Part shown: piece after piece, positions 8,698-16,639 of the stretch | How positions within the stretch are numbered: position 1 is the first letter of the stretch | How the letters are laid out: each line of letters starts with the position of its first letter | DNA from: an uncultured Verrucomicrobiales bacterium | GTDB lineage: Bacteria; Verrucomicrobiota; Verrucomicrobiia; Verrucomicrobiales; Akkermansiaceae | Assembly (NCBI GenBank): GCA_947039485.1 | Contig: CAMQZC010000001.1 | Location: 1-64,000 of the forward strand | Length of the DNA stretch: 64,000 nucleotides | Direction: 5' to 3' | Program-made: the position numbers and the translations under genes | Notes under the pieces: model-generated | Database searches by the model: none | Told to the model about the DNA's origin: nothing | Seen by the model: only the letters and a program-made list of their open reading frames with translations

Positions 8698-8728
8698 AGA
8701 GGGAGATGCATCAACTGCATCTCCCTCT
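8698..8728 (+). terminator. terminator of the small basic protein gene
   Basis: Perfect 13-bp stem (8698-8710 with 8716-8728) and a 5-base loop, followed by a T-rich stretch (TTGCTTTT). It lies 32 bases past the stop at 8666. Confidence 0.85.
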
Positions 8729-8752
8729 CTTGCTTTTGACCAACAAGCCTGC

Positions 8753-9583
8753 ATGAACACGAAGGGAAATACTCCAGAGGCTAGGCCAAAGATCCCCTAC
8801 TGGGCTCAGATACAGCTCTGGGGTGTTGATTTGCTCTTTGTCTCCCTCCTCTGGGGGCAGGCCTATGGGACGCTGCTAGACATCCCTATCATGACTGCTG
8901 GGCCCCTGATGCTGCTAGGTGGGTCGGTCTGGCTGCTCACCATAGGCTCACGTCTCTACTTAGCTGTATTTCAAAAGGAGGGCATTTATTGCGAGTTCTA
9001 TAGCCGCAACGCGGCTCCTCTCATTCTCGTCTGCCTCTGCGCGAGCGCGGCACTCCTTTGGATACTCTTTTACTATGTGAGCAGTTACCTGCTTAGCTTT
9101 GTTGCAGTCCCTGCGTGCATCTATGCCCTTAGTTGCTTGCTGCCTAGCCTGCGTGATAGTATCATCGCGCGTCTGATGCGCTCCATTGCCTTTGCTCTGG
9201 CATGCGCGGTGCCTGCCATCTACAACACCTTCTCAATCTCCCCGATAGCGATGCTCTTTCAGGCTCCTATCATCTATTTAGGGCTGCTCTTTTTCCTCTT
9301 TGGTGAGGAGCGGCTGCGCGGCCTAGAGTCATCTAAGGGCAAGGCGAGCAAGAGCTCTCTTCTGGTGACCGTAGGGCTGATGCTGCTGCTGATTGCCTGT
9401 CTGAGCACAGCTCTGCAAGCCCCCTACTTTGAGCAAGGTATCAGCTATACCCTTGTCATCGGCTGCGCATTTGTGGAGCTGCTCGCACGCCTCAATCGTC
9501 ATCTCAAGGCGGAGCAGCTCTATGCGCTGAGCTGGCCTCTGATGGCACTCGCCCCATTGCTGGGTATCTGGCTCTTTGCCTAA
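8753..9583 (+). CDS. polytopic membrane protein of unknown function
   Basis: 276 residues with about eight predicted transmembrane helices (roughly residues 25-45, 50-70, 85-110, 115-130, 140-180, 200-220, 228-245, 255-275) and short loops. Charged residues cluster in one loop near residues 180-200 (GEERLRGLESSKGKASK), probably cytosolic. No transporter or enzyme signature is recognisable. It lies between two terminators, so it is likely transcribed alone. The start is the ATG 24 bases after the preceding terminator; no Shine-Dalgarno motif is seen. Confidence 0.75.
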   Translation: MNTKGNTPEARPKIPYWAQIQLWGVDLLFVSLLWGQAYGTLLDIPIMTAGPLMLLGGSVWLLTIGSRLYLAVFQKEGIYCEFYSRNAAPLILVCLCASAALLWILFYYVSSYLLSFVAVPACIYALSCLLPSLRDSIIARLMRSIAFALACAVPAIYNTFSISPIAMLFQAPIIYLGLLFFLFGEERLRGLESSKGKASKSSLLVTVGLMLLLIACLSTALQAPYFEQGISYTLVIGCAFVELLARLNRHLKAEQLYALSWPLMALAPLLGIWLFA

Positions 9584-9615
9584 GATTTAGCGATTGCAGC
9601 TGCCGCTAGGTAAAA

Positions 9616-9651
9616 AAAGCCCTCGCAAGTCTTGTGACTCACGAGGGCTTT
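9616..9651. terminator. bidirectional terminator between converging genes
   Basis: Outer 10-bp stem 9616-9625 with 9642-9651 and inner stem 9628-9631 with 9636-9639. It is flanked by an A-run on the left and a T-rich stretch on the right, so it can serve both the membrane protein gene and the hexosamine kinase gene. Confidence 0.8.
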
Positions 9652-9673
9652 GCTTTTGCAAAAATACGTTTTT

Positions 9674-10765
9674 TTAGTACTTGGCGATGATGGCTTTCAT
9701 CTCGTCAAGTTGGCTCTCAATGGACTCAACGAGTGCAATCTGAGTGCGGCAGCGGTCGAGGTTGTGCTCGGGACGCTTGATCTTGAAGTAGACATCACCC
9801 TCAAGGTAGTCTGTGAGGAAGCGCATACCGCATTCCATGGTGAGTAACTTGCCTGAGAAGGGAAGGAGGCTCTTCTCCAAAGGAGTGAGGAAGGTAGCTG
9901 CTGCGCAGTAACCTTGTGCAAGGGCTTCAAAATACTCCATACGCATGGTGACAAGAGAGATGTCTTTCTCATCCTCCGCGGCGGGAGATGTGGAGGTGCG
10001 AATCATATCACCGAAGTCATAGAGGGATGAGCCTGGCATGGTGGTGTCGAGGTCGATGACGCAGATGCCCTCACCCGTTACATCGTCAAGCATGACGTTG
10101 TTGAGCTTGGTGTCATTGTGTGTCACGCGCATAGGCAGCTCACCGCTAGCGAGGTAGTTGACGACGAGGTGGCAGTCTTCCTCACGGGCGAGGAACCAGT
10201 TAATTTCCTTCTGTACTGATGATGCACGACCGAGGGGGTCGGTAGCAATAGCAGCCTTGAATGTCTCAAGACGCTTGCTTGTGTCGTGGAAGTCAGGGAT
10301 TGTGTCAAAGAGAGGCTCACCGGGGAGCTCTGCTGCGAGCTTTTGGAAGTTACCAAAGGCGCGAGCAACCTGCACGCACTGATCGGTGTTCTCGATCATG
10401 TCGTAGGTGCGAGCACGCTCGATGAAGGGGTAGACACGCCAGATGTTGCCCTCATCATCCTGCCCATAGGGCTTGCCATCAAGGGCTGGGATGAGTGTGA
10501 GTGTGCAGCGTACAGCTTCCTTGCAGCCCTCAGCCTTGAGGGAGCGCAGAGCCTCATCGGTCACACGCTTGACATTTTCCATCAGCGGGATAGGTTGCTT
10601 GAAAATGTTGCTATTGAGGCGCTGGAGGATGTAGCGCAGACGCAGGCCTGCTTGATCTACCTCGACGCAAAAGGTGTCATTGATGTGACCTGAGCCATAG
10701 GGGTAGCTCTGCACATAATCAGCGCGTAGGTCAAAGAGACCAGCTGTTTTTTCGATATCAAACAT
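9674..10765 (-). CDS. N-acetylhexosamine 1-kinase-like phosphotransferase
   Basis: Aminoglycoside/choline kinase-fold protein of 363 residues that reads closely like Bifidobacterium N-acetylhexosamine 1-kinase (NahK), which phosphorylates GlcNAc/GalNAc at C1. Shared segments include an early YGSGHINDTF nucleotide-binding loop, RVTHNDTKLNNVMLDD (catalytic loop with the HNDTKLNN pattern), VIDLDTTMPGSSLYDFGD (metal-binding Asp), and a C-terminal LLTMECGMRFLTDYLEGD. The start is the ATG at 10765; the TTG four codons earlier lies at the stop of the upstream gene. It forms a two-gene operon with a nucleotidyltransferase that would turn the sugar-1-phosphate into a nucleotide sugar. The context suggests salvage of amino sugars released from mucin-like glycans. 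Confidence 0.87.
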   Translation of the reverse strand: MFDIEKTAGLFDLRADYVQSYPYGSGHINDTFCVEVDQAGLRLRYILQRLNSNIFKQPIPLMENVKRVTDEALRSLKAEGCKEAVRCTLTLIPALDGKPYGQDDEGNIWRVYPFIERARTYDMIENTDQCVQVARAFGNFQKLAAELPGEPLFDTIPDFHDTSKRLETFKAAIATDPLGRASSVQKEINWFLAREEDCHLVVNYLASGELPMRVTHNDTKLNNVMLDDVTGEGICVIDLDTTMPGSSLYDFGDMIRTSTSPAAEDEKDISLVTMRMEYFEALAQGYCAAATFLTPLEKSLLPFSGKLLTMECGMRFLTDYLEGDVYFKIKRPEHNLDRCRTQIALVESIESQLDEMKAIIAKY

Positions 10766-10777
10766 GATAGAAATCAA

Positions 10778-11689
10778 TTAGAGGTTTGCGGGGTAGACGC
10801 CTGCCTCAACGAGCTTAGCAATGCTCTGGACCACGGTGGGCTTGTCGCTGGGGTAAGTCACACCGAGCCATTCAGCATCGGTCTTGATTACTTGGCAGTT
10901 TGCTGTGCCATTGTGGATGAGCTCATCGACAACTGTGGGGATGTAGCACTCGCTCTTGAGTTCGCTGCCATGGGCGGCGAGGAAGCGTGTGAAGTGATCT
11001 TCGAGTTGGCCGATGAACTTAGCAGGGAAGACCCAGAAGTTCATGGAGACGAGCTCCTCTGTATCGACGCTGGTACGCTCGTCTGCAAGATTGTTGCCGC
11101 GGCAGACGCCATCAGCTTCGGTGACGATATCGGTGTATTCCTCAACGCTGTCGAGGAAGCCATCCTTGATACCGCAGATACCGCGGTTGACACCACCCTG
11201 TTCGGAGAGCGTGTTCTTGAGGGGGTAGCCGATCATGCCGTATCGAGTAGTGTCGTCGCAGCAGCAGCTAGGGGTTGATGCGAGGAACTCGGCAGCCTTC
11301 ATGAAGGAGTCTGTTCCGTAGAAGTCATCAGCATTGACGACGGCAAAAGGAGTGTTGACCACATTGCGAGCTGCGCGGAGAGCGTGCGCAGTGCCCCATG
11401 GCTTCACGCGACCATCAGGGACGCTAAATCCCTCGGGAAGATCGTCAAGAGATTGGAAAGCGTAGTCAACTTCAATTTTGTCGGCAAAGCGAGCACCTAC
11501 CTGTGACTTGAATGCTTCTTCAAAGTCCTTGCGGATGATGAAGACAACCTTGCCAAATCCGGCGCGTATAGCGTCATAAACGGAATAATCGAGGATGACT
11601 TCGCTATTAGGACCCATGGGGTCGAGCTGCTTGAGGCCACCGTAACGGCTGCCCATACCTGCGGCGAGAACTAGGAGTGTTGGTTTCAT
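10778..11689 (-). CDS. sugar nucleotidyltransferase (NTP_transferase family)
   Basis: 303 residues with the N-terminal signature LAAGMGSRYGGLKQL of sugar-phosphate nucleotidyltransferases, VVNADDFYG (metal-binding Asp) near residue 120, and WGTAHALRAAR. These enzymes join a sugar-1-phosphate to an NTP, releasing pyrophosphate. Lying 12 bases upstream of the hexosamine 1-kinase-like gene, it is the natural candidate to make UDP-GlcNAc/UDP-GalNAc from that kinase's product, but the sugar and nucleotide are inferred from context. A promoter at 11728-11756 gives about a 32-nt leader. Confidence 0.85.
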   Translation of the reverse strand: MKPTLLVLAAGMGSRYGGLKQLDPMGPNSEVILDYSVYDAIRAGFGKVVFIIRKDFEEAFKSQVGARFADKIEVDYAFQSLDDLPEGFSVPDGRVKPWGTAHALRAARNVVNTPFAVVNADDFYGTDSFMKAAEFLASTPSCCCDDTTRYGMIGYPLKNTLSEQGGVNRGICGIKDGFLDSVEEYTDIVTEADGVCRGNNLADERTSVDTEELVSMNFWVFPAKFIGQLEDHFTRFLAAHGSELKSECYIPTVVDELIHNGTANCQVIKTDAEWLGVTYPSDKPTVVQSIAKLVEAGVYPANL

Positions 11690-11727
11690 GATATATGTGA
11701 TTTGTTGAGCTGTGCTCGTTCGGGATG

Positions 11728-11756
11728 ATTTTACCTTTTTACGAGTACCTTAGCAA
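11728..11756 (-). promoter_or_regulatory. promoter of the nucleotidyltransferase/hexosamine kinase operon
   Basis: Minus strand: -35 TTGCTA (11751-11756), 17-bp spacer, -10 TAAAAT (11728-11733). The predicted leader is about 32 nt, with no Shine-Dalgarno motif before the ATG. Confidence 0.6.
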
Positions 11757-11845
11757 GCCAGAAATTGGTGTTGATTGCCTTGAAAGATGAGCACTTAGGC
11801 TTTAAAGTTAGATTTATTTGTTATTGCGCTACGCTAAGGCGTGGT

Positions 11846-13312
11846 TTAGGCTGCATTATCCGCTGGATGGTGCTCAACTGTAGGCTCGATGAGGGTCTCC
11901 TCATGAGCTTTACTGTCCATCTCTGCAAGGATGTCCGCAGGGGGCGTCTTGATGGGGTTGATCCCAAGCTTGCGCAGGTCTTCAAAGCGTCTTGTGAGAT
12001 TGCCTCGGCCTGTGACGAGCTGATTGTAGGCTCCATCGTAGCTGTCTTTGGCATCGCCAAGTTTCTTGCCAATCTGGCTGAATGTCTTGGTGAAGATTGC
12101 AAATTTCTCATAGATGCCATGGCAGTCCTTGAGGATTTTCTCAATATTGCGCTCCTGCTTCACGCGCTGCCAGAGGAAGGAGCAGAGCTTGATGGCGATG
12201 AGTAGGTTGCAGGGGCTGATGATGAGGATGTTTTTTTTCTGAGCGATGTCCTGTAGGCTGGGGTCATGCCTCATGGCTGCGATGTAGGCGGCCTCGTTGG
12301 GCATGAAGAGAAGCACGTAGCTAAAGGAGCCGGGGACGAGCTTCGGATAGTTTTTCTCCGAGAGTTCCTTGATGTGGGTTTGGATGGAGCTGATGTGGAG
12401 CTTGAGCTGCTTGTCGTGTTCCTCACGTGTCTCGGCATTCATCATCCTGTTGTAGGCGGTGAGTGAGACCTTGGAGTCAATGATGAGCTTCTGCTCTTGG
12501 GGGAAGTTGATGATGACATCGGGTCGCTTGCCCTCGTAGACGCTCTGCGTCTCGAACTCCTCGCCCTTGACTAGGCCTGAGCGTGAGAGGAGTCCTTCAA
12601 GCAGCATCTCTCCCCAGTCTCCTTGTATTTTGGAGTCTCCCTTGAGGGCTTGGGCCAGTTGGATGGCGTCGGCCCCGATTTGGTCGGCTTTCTCCATCAT
12701 GCTGCGGATGGCTGTCTCGACGGAGGCTCGGTTGGCAGCTCCTGCGCTGCGGTTGTCGGTGACTGATTTGTCCAGCAGGCTGAGGCGCTGCTGGAGGGGG
12801 GCTAGGATGCTGTTGAGCTGATGCTTGTTGTCCTGCTGGAGGTCGAGGGATTTGGCGCGAAGTTCCTCCATGGCGAGGCTCTTAAACTGCTGCTTCATCT
12901 CAGCCTGACTGCTGCTGAGTCCTTGGTTGATGGTGGCTAGCTTTTGTGCTGTGAGCTGGCTCTCAAGCAGTTGCTCGCGCAGCTGGCGCTCTATCTGTAG
13001 TGCGTCATGTAGCTGCTGTTTCATCTCATCTTGATTGCTGCAGAGTCCTTGCTTGATGGTGGTTAGCTCTTGCACCTTGAGCTGGCTGGTGAGGTGTTGC
13101 TCGCGCTGCTGCTGCGCGTTTTCTTGTGCATCACAGATCAGCTGCTTCAGGCTGTCCTCGTTTTGTTGGGCATCATGGAGCTGCTGCTTGATGAGGCTCT
13201 CAGCGAGCTGGAGCTCGGAGAGTTGCTTGCGCAGGGTGAGGACGTGGTTAGCCAGTACGGCGAGGCTAATCGCTGCGAGGATGATGAGGGCGTAGAGTAG
13301 GTAATTGATCAT
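11846..13312 (-). CDS. rmuC: DNA recombination protein RmuC
   Basis: 488 residues. N-terminal transmembrane helix (residues 3-22), then a Gln/Glu/Leu-rich coiled coil to about residue 180, then the conserved RmuC nuclease-like domain with IQGDWGEMLLEGLLSRSGL, RPDVIINFP, LIIDSKVSL and the terminal GRGNLTRRFEDLRKLGI. RmuC limits inversion of short inverted repeats in E. coli and has a PD-(D/E)XK-type core; the Asp/Asp-Ser-Lys of the last motifs fits that. The coiled coil contains a direct internal repeat (residues about 70-100 and 113-148). The preceding terminator at 13322-13355 separates it from the secreted-protein gene. Confidence 0.93.
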   Translation of the reverse strand: MINYLLYALIILAAISLAVLANHVLTLRKQLSELQLAESLIKQQLHDAQQNEDSLKQLICDAQENAQQQREQHLTSQLKVQELTTIKQGLCSNQDEMKQQLHDALQIERQLREQLLESQLTAQKLATINQGLSSSQAEMKQQFKSLAMEELRAKSLDLQQDNKHQLNSILAPLQQRLSLLDKSVTDNRSAGAANRASVETAIRSMMEKADQIGADAIQLAQALKGDSKIQGDWGEMLLEGLLSRSGLVKGEEFETQSVYEGKRPDVIINFPQEQKLIIDSKVSLTAYNRMMNAETREEHDKQLKLHISSIQTHIKELSEKNYPKLVPGSFSYVLLFMPNEAAYIAAMRHDPSLQDIAQKKNILIISPCNLLIAIKLCSFLWQRVKQERNIEKILKDCHGIYEKFAIFTKTFSQIGKKLGDAKDSYDGAYNQLVTGRGNLTRRFEDLRKLGINPIKTPPADILAEMDSKAHEETLIEPTVEHHPADNAA

Positions 13313-13321
13313 GATGTGATA

Positions 13322-13355
13322 AAGCCAGCACAGCTCTAGTGGGCTGTGCTGGCTT
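13322..13355 (-). terminator. hairpin terminator after the secreted CxxC protein gene
   Basis: Perfect 12-bp stem, 13322-13333 with 13344-13355, loop 10 bases. It lies 20 bases past the minus-strand stop at 13375 and just before rmuC. The T-run on the minus strand is short; the plus-strand side is more T-rich. Confidence 0.6.
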
Positions 13356-13374
13356 GAGTTTAAAAGTTTATTTT

Positions 13375-13785
13375 TTAGTCAGCTAGCTTATAGATGAGTG
13401 GTTTGATGGCTTCGCAGCCATAGCAGCCCTTTTGACGATAGATGAGCTTGGCCTTGTTTTCGATGCGATCTTCAATGGCGTCCATGACGGTATCAAGGGG
13501 AAGCTCAGCTTGGTCTTCTTGGGCCTTGGTGAGCTGGTCTTTAATCATGTTGCTTTTGAGCTTAGCATCTTCATAGGTGGCGATGGCTGCATGGAGCTTG
13601 ATCGCGCTAGCCTCTGCGCTAGTATGATCAATGATGGGGTTGATGATGTTCTCAATCTCTTGCAGGCTGTTGTATTCGCATTGCAGAGAGGCTTGGGCGT
13701 TGAGCACGGCAGGGTCAGCGGGGGCTTGCGCAAGGGCGAGTGGTGCGAGGGCCATTGCGAGGGTGATGATGTGTTTAATTTTCAT
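13375..13785 (-). CDS. small secreted protein with C-terminal CxxC, function unknown
   Basis: 136 residues. A signal peptide (MKIKHIITLAMALAPLALA, cleavage before QAPADP) is followed by a Gln/Glu/Ala-rich helical region of about 90 residues that looks like a coiled coil. The C-terminus carries KGCYGCEAIKPL, a CxxC pair that could be a redox or metal site, but no thioredoxin fold is evident at this size. It sits 30 bases downstream of the ABC permease gene, so it may be the last gene of that transporter operon. I do not recognise the family. Confidence 0.7.
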   Translation of the reverse strand: MKIKHIITLAMALAPLALAQAPADPAVLNAQASLQCEYNSLQEIENIINPIIDHTSAEASAIKLHAAIATYEDAKLKSNMIKDQLTKAQEDQAELPLDTVMDAIEDRIENKAKLIYRQKGCYGCEAIKPLIYKLAD

Positions 13786-13815
13786 GTTGATGGGTGGGTG
13801 GGATTTGGTGTTTGT

Positions 13816-14607
13816 TTATTTTTTGTCTGTACCCCATTTGCGGTGCAGCCATTTTTCTGTTGGGGAGAAAAGGATTTTATCAGCGAGGAGACCAATAAGG
13901 ATGATGATGAACATGATGCCGATGACCTGATACATGCGCTGGAGCTCGCGACCGTAGTGCAGATGCTGCCCAAGGCCAAAGCCAGAGGCGACAGCTACGT
14001 AGATTTCTGCGGCCATCAGGGAGCGCCATGCAAAGGCCCATCCCTGCTTCATACCGCTGACGACAAAGGGCAGCGAGGCGGGCAGGGTGACAAATACGAG
14101 GGTGTAGAAGGAGGAGGCCCCCATGGTGCGCGCAGCACGCGCATAGATGGGAGGCACGTTGTTCATGCCGTTCTGGGTGGAGAGCAGTACGCTCCAGAGG
14201 GTACCCATGATGACGACAAAGAGCAGGGCGGCCTCACTTTGACCAAACCAGATGCAGGCGAGGGGTACCCAGCAGACGCTAGGCAGGGCTTGCAGACCAA
14301 GACCCATAACGCCGAGGGTGTCATTGACTGCGCGGAATCGAGCGGCAAGCATCCCTAAAGGAACGCCGATAACAAGACCGATGAAGTAGCCAATGAATAG
14401 GCGGCGCAGGGTGACGAGCATGGCCATGGGGATTTTCCCATTGATGCTATTGTCCCAGAGGTACTCGAAGACGCCCGATGGAGGGGGCATCACGTAGTCA
14501 GGCCAGAGCTTGAGATTGATACCAATACCGCTGAGGTCGCCTGTGCAGGCTGCCCAGATGAGGATGAGGATGACAAAGAAGCTCGTGGAGATGAGGCTGC
14601 GATTCAT
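13816..14607 (-). CDS. ABC transporter permease, NitT/TauT (SsuC/TauC-like) family
   Basis: 263 residues with six predicted membrane helices and the BPD_transp_1 arrangement of nitrate/sulfonate/taurine permeases. It contains GLQALPSVCWVPLACIWFG and later the EAA-type loop around MKQGWAFAWRSLMAAEIYVA, which contacts the ATPase. It forms an importer with the ATPase at 14644-15453 and the lipoprotein at 15473-16483. Substrate cannot be read from sequence: aliphatic sulfonates, taurine, nitrate or thiamine-precursor pyrimidines are all served by this family, and no desulfonating enzyme lies nearby. Confidence 0.9.
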   Translation of the reverse strand: MNRSLISTSFFVILILIWAACTGDLSGIGINLKLWPDYVMPPPSGVFEYLWDNSINGKIPMAMLVTLRRLFIGYFIGLVIGVPLGMLAARFRAVNDTLGVMGLGLQALPSVCWVPLACIWFGQSEAALLFVVIMGTLWSVLLSTQNGMNNVPPIYARAARTMGASSFYTLVFVTLPASLPFVVSGMKQGWAFAWRSLMAAEIYVAVASGFGLGQHLHYGRELQRMYQVIGIMFIIILIGLLADKILFSPTEKWLHRKWGTDKK

Positions 14608-14643
14608 GATGTGATAGGGATGGGGGGCTAGAGCTCGTTGGGG

Positions 14644-15453
14644 TTAATCGCACTCAGCAGCGCATTGGTAGCCTTTGAGCTCGGCGGTGATTTGCTGAGA
14701 GAGGTCGGCGAGGTCGTGGTCGTTGATATTGCGAGGTCGTGGTAAATCAACCTTGAACTCGCGGCGGATACGCCCAGGATGGGGGGAGAAGAGGATGACG
14801 CGGTCGCCGAGGCAGACGGCCTCGCGCACGTTGTGGGTGACAAAGATGATGGTCTTGCGGCGTTTCTTCCAGATGTTTTGGATGTCGCCATAGAGTTGCT
14901 CTCGCGTCATGGCATCCAGCGCGGAGAAGGGCTCATCCATGAGCAGTATCTTGGGGTTGGGGGCGAGGGCGCGCGCGAGGGCGACTCGCTGGCGCATTCC
15001 GCCTGAGAGTTCGTGGATGTTGGACTTGGAGAACTTGTCCATCTTGACGAGGTAGAGGTAGTATTTGGCCACCTCCAGTCGCTCGCTGTCGGTGAGATTG
15101 GGCTTTTGCTTAAGCCCAAACATGACGTTGCTAATGACGTCGAGCCAGGGGAAGAGCGCGTGCTCTTGGAACATGACGAGGCGGTCACGACCGGGTCCTG
15201 TGATGGGGAGCCCGTCGATGAGGGCGATACCGCTATCGGGCTTCTCCAGACCTGCGATGATGTTGAGCATGGTAGATTTGCCACAGCCTGAGGGACCCAC
15301 AAAGCAGACGAACTCACCCTCATTGATGGTGATGCTTGCGTCGTCTAGGGCTTTGACTGTCCCGCGGTTGCTGGGGAATTCCTTAAAGATATGCTCCATG
15401 CTGAGCTTGGCTGCTGGGTATGCTTGGATTTCTAGTTTTAATCTCTCTTCCAT
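14644..15453 (-). CDS. ABC transporter ATP-binding protein, NitT/TauT (SsuB/TauB-like) family
   Basis: 269 residues. Walker A GPSGCGKST, Q-loop in MFQEHALFPWL, ABC signature LSGGMRQRVALARAL, Walker B ILLMDEPFSALD and H-loop VTHNVREA are all intact. The sequence pattern fits the SsuB/TauB/NrtD group. It powers the permease encoded 36 bases downstream. It starts 19 bases after the binding-protein gene; the three genes are one operon in the order binding protein, ATPase, permease. Confidence 0.93.
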   Translation of the reverse strand: MEERLKLEIQAYPAAKLSMEHIFKEFPSNRGTVKALDDASITINEGEFVCFVGPSGCGKSTMLNIIAGLEKPDSGIALIDGLPITGPGRDRLVMFQEHALFPWLDVISNVMFGLKQKPNLTDSERLEVAKYYLYLVKMDKFSKSNIHELSGGMRQRVALARALAPNPKILLMDEPFSALDAMTREQLYGDIQNIWKKRRKTIIFVTHNVREAVCLGDRVILFSPHPGRIRREFKVDLPRPRNINDHDLADLSQQITAELKGYQCAAECD

Positions 15454-15472
15454 GTGTGTGAAAATGTAATAA

Positions 15473-16483
15473 TTAAAGAATGGGTGAGCTAGGGATATCC
15501 TCCTTGATAGGGGCGAAAAGTCCTTTGATAGGAGGAATTTTTTCGATGAGTCCTGTGCTCAGTGAGTCGAGGGCTAGCTTTTCAATAGCGGCGGTGTCCA
15601 GCTCGCTATCTAGCGTGAGGCGAGACCAAGCTCTGCGGATGAGCGTAGGGTCAATGCTGCTCTGGGTGAGCTCCTCGAGCTCGTCGATGACCATCAGCTG
15701 GGCGGCCTCAGGGTTGGCTATAATCCATTCGGTGAGCTCACGGTGGGCGCGGACGAGGCTCTGGGCTAGCTTGGGGTTGCGGCTCAGCCATGCGCGGCGC
15801 GCGGCGAGTAGTGTGGTGCAGGCATTGGGCTCGTTGATGTAGATGCGCGCGTGCGCGCTCTCCTCAAGTTGGGTGACCCAAGGCTCAACTGTCCAGCTCG
15901 CTTGAATAGCGCCTTGGCTCATGAGCTGAGCCTGCATGGATTTGGGTGTGGGGGAGATGCGCACATCGCCCTCGCCCTCCAGTGTCCAGCTGAGTTGATG
16001 CTCTGTGAGCCATGCGCGGCAGGTGATGTCCTGCGTATTGCCAAGCTGAGGGCTGGCAATATTGAGCCCCTTGAAGTCCTTGGGCTCATCAATATCGATG
16101 CCTGGAGCTATCACGAGGGCGGCGCCGCCTTTGACAGCACCTGCGATGAGGCGCACTTCCTCACCGTTGGAGGCAGCGTAGGCATTGATGACGGGGCTGG
16201 GACCTACGTAGGTCACATCAACTGTGCTACCAAAGAGCGCCTCCATGGAGCTGGGACCTGCGCTGTAGAGATACCACTCAATGCGCTGCTCTGGCAGGTA
16301 GCGCTCAAACCAGCCTTCCCCGCGGCGGCTCATGTTGCGAGCTACGAGGGCGTGCAGATGCGTCATGGTGGGGAAATGACCGATACGCACAACGCTACTA
16401 TCCTCCTTGGGGCTGCAAGAATGGAGACTCAAGGGGGCGAGTAATGCAATGGCTGCTAGAACGAGGGAAGCACGACGAATCAT
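15473..16483 (-). CDS. ABC transporter substrate-binding lipoprotein (SsuA/TauA/NMT1-like)
   Basis: 336 residues starting at the ATG 16483. A signal peptide ends in LSLHSC, a lipobox with Cys at residue 23, so the protein is lipid-anchored. The mature part starts RIGHFPTMTHLHALVA and has VDVTYVGPSPVINAY, the ligand-pocket pattern of periplasmic NitT/TauT binding proteins, and SPQLGNTQDITCRAWL. The frame is open to 16519, but a promoter whose -10 (16491-16496) lies inside that extension makes 16483 the only usable start. The ligand is unknown; the pocket motifs resemble sulfonate/taurine binders. Confidence 0.88.
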   Translation of the reverse strand: MIRRASLVLAAIALLAPLSLHSCSPKEDSSVVRIGHFPTMTHLHALVARNMSRRGEGWFERYLPEQRIEWYLYSAGPSSMEALFGSTVDVTYVGPSPVINAYAASNGEEVRLIAGAVKGGAALVIAPGIDIDEPKDFKGLNIASPQLGNTQDITCRAWLTEHQLSWTLEGEGDVRISPTPKSMQAQLMSQGAIQASWTVEPWVTQLEESAHARIYINEPNACTTLLAARRAWLSRNPKLAQSLVRAHRELTEWIIANPEAAQLMVIDELEELTQSSIDPTLIRRAWSRLTLDSELDTAAIEKLALDSLSTGLIEKIPPIKGLFAPIKEDIPSSPIL

Positions 16484-16490
16484 GACCACT

Positions 16491-16519
16491 AATCTAGCAT
16501 TCTTTCGCGTTTTCGTCAA
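16491..16519 (-). promoter_or_regulatory. promoter of the NitT/TauT ABC operon, near-leaderless
   Basis: Minus strand: -35 TTGACG (16514-16519), 17-bp spacer, -10 TAGATT (16491-16496), 7 bases before the ATG at 16483. It excludes the longer reading-frame start. Confidence 0.65.
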
Positions 16520-16600
16520 GCTGTGAGAGCGCTATATAGACTATTTGCTGGGCTTTAGTGAGTCATTCTATTAAAAGTAGTTTTCATTAGGGTCTTTTGC

Positions 16601-16629
16601 TTGCAATTGCAAAATCCAAGATGTAGGAT
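16601..16629 (+). promoter_or_regulatory. promoter of the RppH-like gene, short leader
   Basis: -35 TTGCAA (16601-16606), 17-bp spacer, -10 TAGGAT (16624-16629), 10 bases before the ATG at 16640. Predicted leader about 4 nt. The upstream TTG at 16601 is part of the -35 and not a start codon. Confidence 0.6.
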
Positions 16630-16639
16630 AGGCTCCGTT

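Noticed and set aside
11765..12205. Plus-strand frame opposite rmuC
   Set aside because: It is a shadow of the rmuC codons on the other strand; the composition reflects the complementary Leu/Gln-rich coding sequence.
13432..14358. 308-codon plus-strand frame opposite the ABC permease
   Set aside because: It overlaps two clear minus-strand genes and has no domain or promoter; an antisense shadow.
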